From NCBI GenBank assembly GCA_009698575.1, contig WLPX01000017.1, positions 1 to 32,054 on the forward strand: 32,054 nt of DNA, written 5' to 3'. Below the pieces are notes generated by a model. That model was not told the DNA's origin. It searched no databases and saw only the letters and a list, made by a program, of their open reading frames with translations. Within the stretch, counting starts at the first letter, position 1. The number at the start of each line of letters is the position of its first letter. The DNA comes from Actinomycetota bacterium. Lineage in GTDB: Bacteria; Actinomycetota; Actinomycetes; S36-B12; UBA5976. This document shows positions 1-6,602 of the stretch, in pieces. Position numbers and translations under genes: made by a program.

Positions 1-549
1 ATGGATGCCTTCTCAGTAGCAATCTCAATCGCATTGCAGTACGGCGTGCCATTGGAAGCCTTCGTTTCCAAGTTCGTCAACATGCGCTTTGAGCCAGCAG
101 GTATGACAGATGATAAGGACATCCGCATGGCCCAGTCCATGATGGACTACATCTTCCGTCGCCTGGCATTGGATTACTTGCCATACGAAAAGCGCGAAGC
201 ACTTAGCATCTTCACCGCTGATGAGCGCGCAGCACAGGTTGCCGGATACGACGCAGCACCTGCGCCAACTGCAGAAATTGCAGCAGCAGTAACTGCCGAA
301 CTATCAGCAATGAGCTTTGCTGACACAAGTGCCCCGGCAGCCCCAAAGGCTGACACGCAGGCAACACGCGCGGCAGTGCCAGCATCCGAACGTGGAACCG
401 GCGATGCACACTCAAGTGCAGAACTGCTAGAGCAGATCACCGGCAAGACATCAGATGCACCACTTTGCATGACCTGTGGCATCAAGATGCGCCCAGCAGG
501 TTCCTGCTACGTATGTGAAGGTTGCGGAAGCACAAGCGGCTGCAGCTAG
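1..549 (+). CDS. nrdJ: Vitamin B12-dependent ribonucleoside-diphosphate reductase, C-terminal part (5' truncated)
   Basis: Only the last 182 residues are in the window; the ATG at position 1 is most likely an internal methionine and the gene begins upstream. Class II ribonucleotide reductases reduce ribonucleotides to deoxyribonucleotides with adenosylcobalamin as radical source. The segment with PLEAFVSKFVNMRFEPAGMT and the following MDYIFRRLALDYLP is typical of the NrdJ C-terminal region. After it comes an Ala-rich linker (about residues 80-140) and a Cys-rich tail (CMTCG, CYVCEGCG, final GCS) that resembles the zinc-ribbon and redox-active tail that re-reduces the active site. A strong terminator follows the stop, so this gene ends its transcription unit. 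Assignment rests on recognised C-terminal motifs, not on the catalytic barrel, which lies outside the window. Confidence 0.9.
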   Translation: MDAFSVAISIALQYGVPLEAFVSKFVNMRFEPAGMTDDKDIRMAQSMMDYIFRRLALDYLPYEKREALSIFTADERAAQVAGYDAAPAPTAEIAAAVTAELSAMSFADTSAPAAPKADTQATRAAVPASERGTGDAHSSAELLEQITGKTSDAPLCMTCGIKMRPAGSCYVCEGCGSTSGCS

Positions 550-569
550 TAACAAATAAGCAACAAACA

Positions 570-605
570 CAAAGGCCTCCTGGGAAACCAGGGGGCCTTT
601 GTTTG
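570..605 (+). terminator. Intrinsic terminator after nrdJ
   Basis: A 14-bp stem with one G-U pair (570-583 with 588-601) closes a GAAA tetraloop and runs into TTTG. It begins about 20 nt after the nrdJ stop. The stem is nearly symmetrical, but no gene on the minus strand ends here, so it most plausibly serves nrdJ. Confidence 0.9.
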
Positions 606-711
606 CTGGCTTGAAAGCTTTGATAGTTATTGCAGACTTTACTGGAAGACTAGAGTGCTTGTTGTTTTCAATTTGATACAACTTGTGACCCTGCGAAGAG
701 AGACTTAATTT

Positions 712-1149
712 ATGGACCGTTGCATTCACGAGTTAGAGACATTTTCCTGCGCAGATTGTCGACCTCGAACAGTAGCTGGACAAATTGTCTATGCGACACC
801 GGGTGGGAGCGTTGTGCATCGTCGCCCTGATTGCGAAATGCTCGCGCGCGGTCAAGCCTCAGTGGATTCCGCAGGCGGACGAATTGGCGTTATCAATCCA
901 GTACATAGAGATAAACACCCAGGTCGGGGCGATTGTGCCTGGTGCATGGCAGAACAAGAAATCGGATCATGCCAAATTCTTATAAACGAGGTACCTACAG
1001 ACGCCATCATCATAAACACGCGTCCACTTGGGTATGGCCACTTAGCCTATTTAGTTCGATACAAGGCTCAAGACGGAAGAGTGGTCGAGGTACAGATGAA
1101 GAAAAAGCAGTTTATGGACCTGCAGATAAAGAATGACGACAATATTTGA
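712..1149 (+). CDS. Unknown Cys-rich small protein (145 aa)
   Basis: I do not recognise this family. The N-terminal half has paired cysteines suggesting zinc binding: C4, C13 and C16 in the first 16 residues, then a segment VVHRRPDCEML and a later GDCAWCM. The C-terminal third (about residues 95-140) looks like a separate small alpha/beta domain ending in the charged stretch VVEVQMKKKQF. The ATG at 712 is preceded by a purine-rich GAAGAGAG. The gene is convergent with the GHKL ATPase gene, 19 bp from its stop, and sits between the nrdJ terminator and the restriction island, so it may be the first gene of the accessory region. It could instead be an unrelated chromosomal gene. Function unknown. 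Confidence 0.6.
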   Translation: MDRCIHELETFSCADCRPRTVAGQIVYATPGGSVVHRRPDCEMLARGQASVDSAGGRIGVINPVHRDKHPGRGDCAWCMAEQEIGSCQILINEVPTDAIIINTRPLGYGHLAYLVRYKAQDGRVVEVQMKKKQFMDLQIKNDDNI

Positions 1150-1168
1150 GCAAAGATCACAGTACTGC

Positions 1169-3649
1169 CTAATCCAGCGACACATCGGATTCGATATTTA
1201 TCCCAGCCATTGCCTTTATAAGCGGCAACCAAAAGGGTGCAACTGCATCAGCAACTTCCCCAACGAGACTTTCGATATCGTCAATCCCTAGCTTTAAGTC
1301 CTCTCCACTTTCGCTAGCCTGTCGGTGCGCATCAATTATTGATAGTGAAATCAAGACCAGCCCGATCTTAAACTGATGATCAAGAACCTTAGCATCCAAA
1401 ACCATTTGACCTTGGAACGATTTTAGATACTTGTTATCCTCATTATAAAAAAAGTCATATGAAGTACCTTCATTGTTCATCATGGCTCGGAGCGCAGTAA
1501 GTTCTGTAAATCCATAAAGCTCCCAGTCTTCTTCGCGCACAGGTTGAATATTTGGTAGTTGAGTGGATTGATTTCCACCGTCTCCACCGTCTCCACCGGT
1601 AGGAGCCTTAGCTTTGCCCTTACCTCCTTCAGGATTTACCGTGACTGGATCAATCAGAGAAATATTCGCAACATTTGTGAATGGATTCAAATTCCCATCA
1701 TCGATAATTGTGAAAGTTATTGCTAGTTTTTCTCCAGAGTTAAAATATTTCTGATCAAAAATAAGTGATATATTCAGAATTCCGCTTTGCAGATTGCTGA
1801 TTCTGTAATCGATATCACGAGGAATGCCTTGAACATCGATAGCAGAGATTGACAGTGAACCGGGACTTAGTTTTCTAGCAAAATAGTCATCAACGGCATC
1901 TGTTTCAAATCCAATTCTTGGATTTTGATTAATGGGACTATCTCTATCAATCTCGTTATTGTTGCCCTTAAATCTGAAGTATGTCGGCGTTTCCTTTCCC
2001 TCAAATTTTGAAAGACCTCGACCTTTAGTGCCACTGCCGGGGAAGATCGTAGGGATCTTAATTCCGAAAGGCAGAAGTGCTGCTAGGTGTGGATTGTCCT
2101 TAAGTAGCAGCTTTAAAGTATCCTCAATTGGCTTTTGATCCTCTAAGGCGCTGTTGACGCGGTCGTCATGCCTTTTCTTATTTAGTTCTCGCAGAGCTGG
2201 ATCATCACCCAAGAATTGCTCAATTTGAGATTGAATTTCCCTTGAATATTCGTTATCACGAATTCGGTCCCTACTTGGCATGAAGGTATCAGACCTAATG
2301 TCAGGGGACATTTGCGTGCAATCAACTACAACAAATAATGAATCGCGCAAGTACGAAAGATTCACACGTTTTCTGCCGAAAAATGCTGATGGAAGCGTTC
2401 CATGGGTTTGTCCATTTATGGTGAAGTACAAACCTTTAGTGTTGTAAACAGTCTTATCCTTAAACTCTTTCGCAACAAAAACTTGGATATCAAGCGGTTT
2501 TCCGGCGATAGTTATCGTGCCGTTAATTGGCTTTGCCGTCTCCATCTTCTCAATAGTCTTGGCTTCGTCTAGGTGCTCCAATTGCGTAACAGAACCAACA
2601 ACCTCATCTACAAAGCTACGTCGACCTCGGGTGGATGCGTAATCTTCCCTACATTCAGCAACTTGAATGGGCAATGCCGCCTGCGGCAGCATTTCTTCGA
2701 TTTTTACCTTTAAGGAATCTCCACGAGACCCCTTGATTGTTAGATTCGTTTTGTATTTTGTTTCATATTCATAAAGCTTGATCATCGTGCCATAGCTTGA
2801 GCTCTTGCCGTAGGCGATTGGTCTGTCTTTATCGTCGCTTGGGAAAATGTTCATGCTTTCTGATTCAAACGATAAAACATTCCCATATTTTCCGGCAGAT
2901 TTAATTGGGGCTAAATATTCAAACATTGGACTCTTCATGCCTTCACGAGTGATTCTTCGGATAACAGTAAATCCCCACTCGGCATTTCGATCAGTCTTCA
3001 GGTCTTCTTGGGATAAAAGCTCTGGATTACGCCGGCTCAAGATAAATGAGACTCGATGCTTTTCGTTGTCCGAGCAGAATAGGAAAACTCCAGTTCCACC
3101 CATGTTGTACTTTCCTTGTACAAAGGGAATGCGCATCTTGTTGCTCTTGCCAATTGAAAGAAATGTTTCCGGAAAAAGGTCCGGCGTCTGTCCTTCGCCA
3201 CGGTCTGAAATCGTTAAACTTGGGTACCCAGCCTTCGCACTTTTCCCGGTAGCAAACAATGAGATGTTTGTAGACTCCTCTTGAATCTGGGATTCCGGCC
3301 AGAAGTATAGACTTCCGTTGGTGTAACTCAATGGTGGTTGTTTGTTTTCAATCAAGTACGCGACGGCCTCACGCATGTCTTTTGGGTAATTTTCATCACC
3401 GGGGTTGATTCTTTTTCGACCACATTCATTCATGAATCGGGCATCAATGCTATTGGTTAGTTTCTCTACGAGGGCAGCAACTGAGTCACCTTGCTGATTG
3501 CCAATAGAGGAAAAGTTGTTTTCGTTGTCGGCAAATGGCCTCCAGGCAACTTCATCATCCCAGTATCCGTGGGACTTCAAGATCGAAATGACCTCAAGTG
3601 CTTCATCAGCTTTAATCAGGGAGTCGCAAAGTGCTTTTGGATTATTCAT
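1169..3649 (-). CDS. GHKL (MORC/MutL-like) ATPase, 826 aa, restriction-associated
   Basis: The N-terminal third carries the Bergerat ATP-binding motifs. They are an N-box VEKLTNSIDARF (about 61-72, with E62, N66 and D69), a G1-type box SDRGEGQ (148-154), and a glycine-rich lid GKYNMGGTGVFLF (179-191). A later YGTMIKLYEY may be the fourth motif. The middle of the protein has beta-rich sequence that could be a transducer or S5-like region. A Gly/Asp-rich flexible linker at about residues 675-700 leads to a helical C-terminal domain. GHKL ATPases of this kind act as ATP-driven clamps and have been described next to DNA methylases and nucleases in bacterial restriction-modification loci (Iyer, Abhiman and Aravind). 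Its ATG overlaps the stop of the upstream 75-aa gene as ATGA, so the two are translationally coupled. A DNA-sensing or clamp role in defence is inferred from context. Confidence 0.8.
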   Translation of the reverse strand: MNNPKALCDSLIKADEALEVISILKSHGYWDDEVAWRPFADNENNFSSIGNQQGDSVAALVEKLTNSIDARFMNECGRKRINPGDENYPKDMREAVAYLIENKQPPLSYTNGSLYFWPESQIQEESTNISLFATGKSAKAGYPSLTISDRGEGQTPDLFPETFLSIGKSNKMRIPFVQGKYNMGGTGVFLFCSDNEKHRVSFILSRRNPELLSQEDLKTDRNAEWGFTVIRRITREGMKSPMFEYLAPIKSAGKYGNVLSFESESMNIFPSDDKDRPIAYGKSSSYGTMIKLYEYETKYKTNLTIKGSRGDSLKVKIEEMLPQAALPIQVAECREDYASTRGRRSFVDEVVGSVTQLEHLDEAKTIEKMETAKPINGTITIAGKPLDIQVFVAKEFKDKTVYNTKGLYFTINGQTHGTLPSAFFGRKRVNLSYLRDSLFVVVDCTQMSPDIRSDTFMPSRDRIRDNEYSREIQSQIEQFLGDDPALRELNKKRHDDRVNSALEDQKPIEDTLKLLLKDNPHLAALLPFGIKIPTIFPGSGTKGRGLSKFEGKETPTYFRFKGNNNEIDRDSPINQNPRIGFETDAVDDYFARKLSPGSLSISAIDVQGIPRDIDYRISNLQSGILNISLIFDQKYFNSGEKLAITFTIIDDGNLNPFTNVANISLIDPVTVNPEGGKGKAKAPTGGDGGDGGNQSTQLPNIQPVREEDWELYGFTELTALRAMMNNEGTSYDFFYNEDNKYLKSFQGQMVLDAKVLDHQFKIGLVLISLSIIDAHRQASESGEDLKLGIDDIESLVGEVADAVAPFWLPLIKAMAGINIESDVSLD

Positions 3650-3873
3650 GGCTTCAACTTGAATTCTTGTGAAGCTCCTGATGCAACATGTTCAAATCGG
3701 CTCTTCAGCGTGGCTATTTCTTTGTTCAGCGCATTAACAATATCGCGAACGTCAGCCTCCGTAAATTCGTAGCTAGACCTGTTGGATAAATTGCCAATAC
3801 CTCTAATTGCCTTGATTGCCTTGTTCGTCCTTGATTCGGCAAGGCGCACAAAGTTTGATCTGCGTTGATTCAT
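3646..3873 (-). CDS. Small restriction-associated protein (75 aa)
   Basis: The likely start is the ATG at 3873, preceded by AAGGA at good spacing. An upstream extension to 4002 is open but would run through the promoter and encodes AT-rich, improbable sequence. The protein is short, basic and helical, with the conserved-looking core IRGIGNLSNRSSYEF followed by TEADVRDIVNAL. I recall similar short proteins next to bacterial restriction and GHKL/Z1 loci, but none with a proven function. It is the first gene of a two-gene unit with the 826-aa ATPase (ATGA overlap) under its own promoter at 3905-3933. It might be a structural partner of the ATPase or a regulator; nothing in the sequence decides this. 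Confidence 0.75.
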   Translation of the reverse strand: MNQRRSNFVRLAESRTNKAIKAIRGIGNLSNRSSYEFTEADVRDIVNALNKEIATLKSRFEHVASGASQEFKLKP

Positions 3874-3904
3874 ATCTATCCTTTTCCATAGTCTTCTTTG
3901 GATT

Positions 3905-3933
3905 AATCTATAGATATACAAACTATTTGTCAA
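3905..3933 (-). promoter_or_regulatory. Sigma70-type promoter for the 75-aa protein / GHKL ATPase operon
   Basis: On the minus strand a perfect -35 TTGACA (3933-3928) is followed by exactly 17 bp and a -10 TAGATT (3910-3905). Transcription would start near 3898, leaving a leader of about 25 nt that contains the AAGGA ribosome-binding site of the ATG at 3873. Confidence 0.75.
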
Positions 3934-3949
3934 ATACTTCACAAATACT
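3931..3949. repeat. Direct repeat CAAATACT at the ATPase operon promoter
   Basis: CAAATACT occurs at 3931-3938 and again at 3942-3949, with an 11-bp period of about one helical turn. The first copy overlaps the -35 element. A third partial copy, CAAATAC, lies at 3994-4000 inside the left arm of the inverted repeat described separately. The position suits an operator for a regulator of the ATPase operon, but no binding protein is identified. Confidence 0.45.
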
Positions 3950-4274
3950 GATACTTTATGGCGAAATAGCCTTAAAAAATATGTAATATTTCCCAAATAC
4001 ATTGAGCATTATTGCAATCTATTTGGGTCATATTGCTTGCTCTTTAGGTTGCTGAGGAGATTAAATTAAGCACCAAGGTCGATTTAACTAATCTGGTTGC
4101 GCTTTCTCGGACATGGTTAATCGTTTGCCCGATTGAAATGTCCAAGTTTTGCGTGAAATGCTTGCCGTGCGTTGCGCGGATTTCTTTCAGTACTAAGTGC
4201 GCTTAACCATGACCTAAAGGGCAGAATTCTAGTTTCTAACAGTACCGTTAGATATAACTAAGCCCTAGAGAAAA

Positions 4275-5489
4275 TTAGTCCTCAAGAAAATCCTCAAAAG
4301 AGCCAAGATTCATCATTTCAAGCTTGTAATGAAGTTTTCCAATCTTGGATATCTTTACAGAATCCTTGCCTACGGCCTCAAGATCTTGATATGTGTAAGG
4401 GCTGCCTGAGGAAAACCTCTTTTCGGCAATGGCTAGATCCCCATCAATTAAGTGGTACAGCCATTCACAAAGCGCCTTGTTTGGATTAGACATCAAAGCC
4501 TTACGACCGTCCTGGCAAACTTTAGTTTGGATAGATGTCCCATTTGGCAGGTCGGTTGCGAATACGACATCTCGATTTGGGAAAAAATCAGGATACATCG
4601 TGTGGATCTTGGCAGGAATTGGAATGTATGCTTCTCCAAATTTCCGTTCGCGGCCACCTGCCATCCATTGATTAATTCCGGATTTCTCAGCGACTGTTTT
4701 CGAGTCACCGCGGGTGCTGTAGAGAGGCAGAACAACAAATGGTTCGGTTTTAAGGGCCATCTTCATCTCAATTCCGCTAACTTGCAAACTGTCGATGAGT
4801 GTATTCTGCAGAATACTTTGGAAGATGTCCTCTGATATAGCGATTGGTACCGGTGCTCCATTTACACCTTGTTTAAAGTCAAACCTTTTCATTAAGACAC
4901 TTTTTGCGCCATTAAATGAGTAGTGGGCATTTCCATCAGTGAAGTAAGTTGATCCTTTTCCAGAGACCCAAACTTTTGACGGGTTTAGGTGTCGATCCAC
5001 AGGGCGGATCTTTGCCAGATCAATTAGGGAGTAGGGCTCTTCATGGGCCATGCACCTACCTGGGATTCGGATCAAGCAATGATATATTGAAGTATCCAGG
5101 TTGATTCCATACTCAGCTGCGTCTGATTTTACCCTAAGGTTTCTCAGCTCGGAAACTTTTAGTGCCAATTGACTTGAGGTTAGGTCCTTAAAGTCACCTA
5201 GGCCAGCATTCTTTGGAAACTCTGCGATCTTTTCTTTTTTGGAGCCAGTTAGATTGTTTGCAATAAATGTCTTGACGCCAACGCCGGCGTTAGAAGTTAA
5301 ATTCTTCGCATCGAACGACATGTCTTTTCGGGATAAATCTTCTGCACCCGATGCTCTTGCATACAATTTTTCAACAAATCGAGAATGAAAGAACGGCGTT
5401 TGGCTTTCTGAGAAAAGGCGAGAGTAGGTTCCAACCGCCTTTAGGAGTTCACTGTAAAAAACTTCATCAATCGATAGTTTCGGCGCCAT
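4275..5489 (-). CDS. Probable type II-like restriction endonuclease with B3-like C-terminal domain (404 aa)
   Basis: The C-terminal part (about residues 287-345) contains FFPNRDVVFATDLPNG and KVCQDGRKALMSNP. This matches the pattern of the B3-like DNA-recognition domain found in NgoFVII/BfiI-type endonucleases. The N-terminal half lacks an HxK phospholipase-D signature, which BfiI-type enzymes use. Instead it has SFDAK (58-62) and GVGVKTF (69-75) near a run of lysines, compatible with a PD-(D/E)XK-type nuclease, although I cannot prove the fold. The start ATG overlaps the methyltransferase stop (TAATG), so the two are translationally coupled, as expected for a restriction enzyme made after its protecting methylase. 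It would cut unmodified DNA at the methylase's site. Confidence is good for a restriction function and moderate for the catalytic fold. Confidence 0.75.
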   Translation of the reverse strand: MAPKLSIDEVFYSELLKAVGTYSRLFSESQTPFFHSRFVEKLYARASGAEDLSRKDMSFDAKNLTSNAGVGVKTFIANNLTGSKKEKIAEFPKNAGLGDFKDLTSSQLALKVSELRNLRVKSDAAEYGINLDTSIYHCLIRIPGRCMAHEEPYSLIDLAKIRPVDRHLNPSKVWVSGKGSTYFTDGNAHYSFNGAKSVLMKRFDFKQGVNGAPVPIAISEDIFQSILQNTLIDSLQVSGIEMKMALKTEPFVVLPLYSTRGDSKTVAEKSGINQWMAGGRERKFGEAYIPIPAKIHTMYPDFFPNRDVVFATDLPNGTSIQTKVCQDGRKALMSNPNKALCEWLYHLIDGDLAIAEKRFSSGSPYTYQDLEAVGKDSVKISKIGKLHYKLEMMNLGSFEDFLED

Positions 5490-6469
5490 TACTTTCCTGA
5501 CTCAAGTGCAATTGCCATTTGCTTAGCGATTCGTTCAATCAAAGGAACCGTAACGCTATTCCCAAATTGGTGATAGAGGTGACTATTGGCTACCTTTGGC
5601 AGTTTGAATGATTTTGGAAAGCCTTGAAAGTTAGCGGTCTCTCGAGGAGTCAGTTTGCGAACACCTTTTTGGTCTCTGACTAAAGGAACATTGTGACCAC
5701 CTGATCCCATGTTCGCCGTTAGGGTAGGGCAGGCGTTGCTTTTGTTTTCACGAACGTAATGGCGACGCCATTGGTAAATAGTGTCCCGAGACTTTACGGC
5801 AGAAGAAATCTCTCTGGACGCTGGATACTTCCCATCGTAGTAAAACTCCTCGCCAACTTCATTAGGCTCGAGGCAATCATGGATCGTCTTAGTCAATTTT
5901 TTCCTTTTGGGAAACTCGAAACTTGCAGCCTGGGATGAATCCCTAAATCCGACAATAAATACACGCTCGCGGTTTTGAGGGACATTAGCATGGGTCATTG
6001 AATTCAGTGTCTCGTGACGAAGCGTGTAACCGCACTTGGTGAGTTGCTCAAGCATGTAAGTAAATGTATTACCATCATCGTGGCTTCTAATTCCTTTTAC
6101 GTTTTCAAGCAGAAATGATTTTGGTTTCACTGTGCGCAGAAGGCGAAGGAGTGCGGTAAATATCTCTCCACCGCGATCATCCTGAAGTCCTAGCCTGAGT
6201 CCCGCAAGACTGTAAGGCTGACATGGGAACCCGGCGACCATAACATCCAGTTCCCCTGGATCCAAGGAAAAGTCTTTTGTCGAAAGTTTAAGCACATCTT
6301 TAACTAGCTTGTGATCGATCGTTTCAGGAAAATTCAAAAAATAAGTCGCGAGCGCTTTCTCATCGATTTCGCTTGTTAAAACGCAACGCCCACCCACTCT
6401 TTCAAAGGCAATTCGCATGCCGCCTACACCGGCAAACAAATCCGCAAAGGTAAATCCCTTTGTAATCAC
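5489..6469 (-). CDS. DNA (cytosine-5) methyltransferase, 326 aa
   Basis: It transfers a methyl group from S-adenosylmethionine to cytosine C5 in a short recognition sequence, protecting host DNA from the coupled endonuclease. All key motifs are in order. Motif I is FADLFAGVGG (8-17). Motif IV is GFPCQPYS (80-87), with catalytic Cys83. Motif VI is LLENVKG (120-126). Motif VIII is QNRERVFIVGF (165-175). Motifs IX-X end in HQFGNSVTVPLI near residue 300. The target-recognition region between motifs VIII and IX is short, as in small type II enzymes. The start is GTG at 6469, with AAGGGG about 10 nt upstream. It is transcribed divergently from the second GHKL operon, and a 129-bp region with two inverted repeats lies between them. 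The recognition site cannot be read from the sequence. Confidence 0.95.
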   Translation of the reverse strand: MITKGFTFADLFAGVGGMRIAFERVGGRCVLTSEIDEKALATYFLNFPETIDHKLVKDVLKLSTKDFSLDPGELDVMVAGFPCQPYSLAGLRLGLQDDRGGEIFTALLRLLRTVKPKSFLLENVKGIRSHDDGNTFTYMLEQLTKCGYTLRHETLNSMTHANVPQNRERVFIVGFRDSSQAASFEFPKRKKLTKTIHDCLEPNEVGEEFYYDGKYPASREISSAVKSRDTIYQWRRHYVRENKSNACPTLTANMGSGGHNVPLVRDQKGVRKLTPRETANFQGFPKSFKLPKVANSHLYHQFGNSVTVPLIERIAKQMAIALESGK

Positions 6470-6482
6470 TCAAAAACCCCTT

Positions 6483-6517
6483 AGTTAAAAGCTAACTTGA
6501 GTCTAGGTGACGCACCT
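6483..6517. promoter_or_regulatory. Inverted repeats in the divergent methyltransferase/GHKL regulatory region
   Basis: Two perfect short palindromes lie between the divergent starts. One is AGTTA (6483-6487) with TAACT (6493-6497); the other is AGGTG (6505-6509) with CACCT (6513-6517). They lie close to the methyltransferase start and could be binding sites for a controller or for the methylase itself. I see no clear -35/-10 pair in either direction. Confidence 0.4.
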
Positions 6518-6554
6518 GACAGTTGCTTTTCCGCCGCGCCAATTCGGGGGCAAT

Positions 6555-6602
6555 ATGTCAGCACTTGTGGATAAGGTGGGATTCGAAAGCGAGGCAACGT
6601 GA
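6555..6602 (+). CDS. Possible 15-codon leader peptide upstream of the second GHKL ATPase
   Basis: An ATG at 6555, preceded by GGGGG at 4-nt spacing, opens a 15-codon frame (MSALVDKVGFESEAT). Its TGA overlaps the GTG start of the 637-aa ATPase as GTGA. This arrangement would couple ATPase translation to the leader. The ATPase's own GTG has only a weak GAGG upstream. The frame is short enough to be chance, so this is tentative. Confidence 0.35.
   Translation: MSALVDKVGFESEAT

Larger units (their letters stand above)
3874..4274. other. AT-rich 401-bp intergenic region inside the restriction island
   Basis: No gene is credible here. The part nearest the ATPase operon holds its promoter and CAAATACT repeats. 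In the middle is an inverted repeat: CCCAAATA (3992-3999) pairs perfectly with TATTTGGG (4020-4027). The stem continues inward through a C-C mismatch to ATT/AAT and GCA/TGC, with a TTAT loop. The last 230 bp before the endonuclease stop show nothing I can name. Fragments ending around 4200 do not form a long ORF, so a decayed gene cannot be shown. Confidence 0.6.

Noticed and set aside
2847..3284. Plus-strand frame of 145 codons inside the 826-aa ATPase gene
   Set aside because: Shadow of a gene with clear motifs on the other strand; no ribosome site and no domain.
3874..4002. N-terminal extension of the 75-aa protein to 4002
   Set aside because: It would read through the TTGACA/TAGATT promoter and gives an AT-rich, unlikely sequence; AAGGA supports the ATG at 3873.
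4275..5489. BfiI-type phospholipase-D nuclease assignment
   Set aside because: The C-terminal B3-like domain fits, but no HxK pair is present in the N-terminal half.
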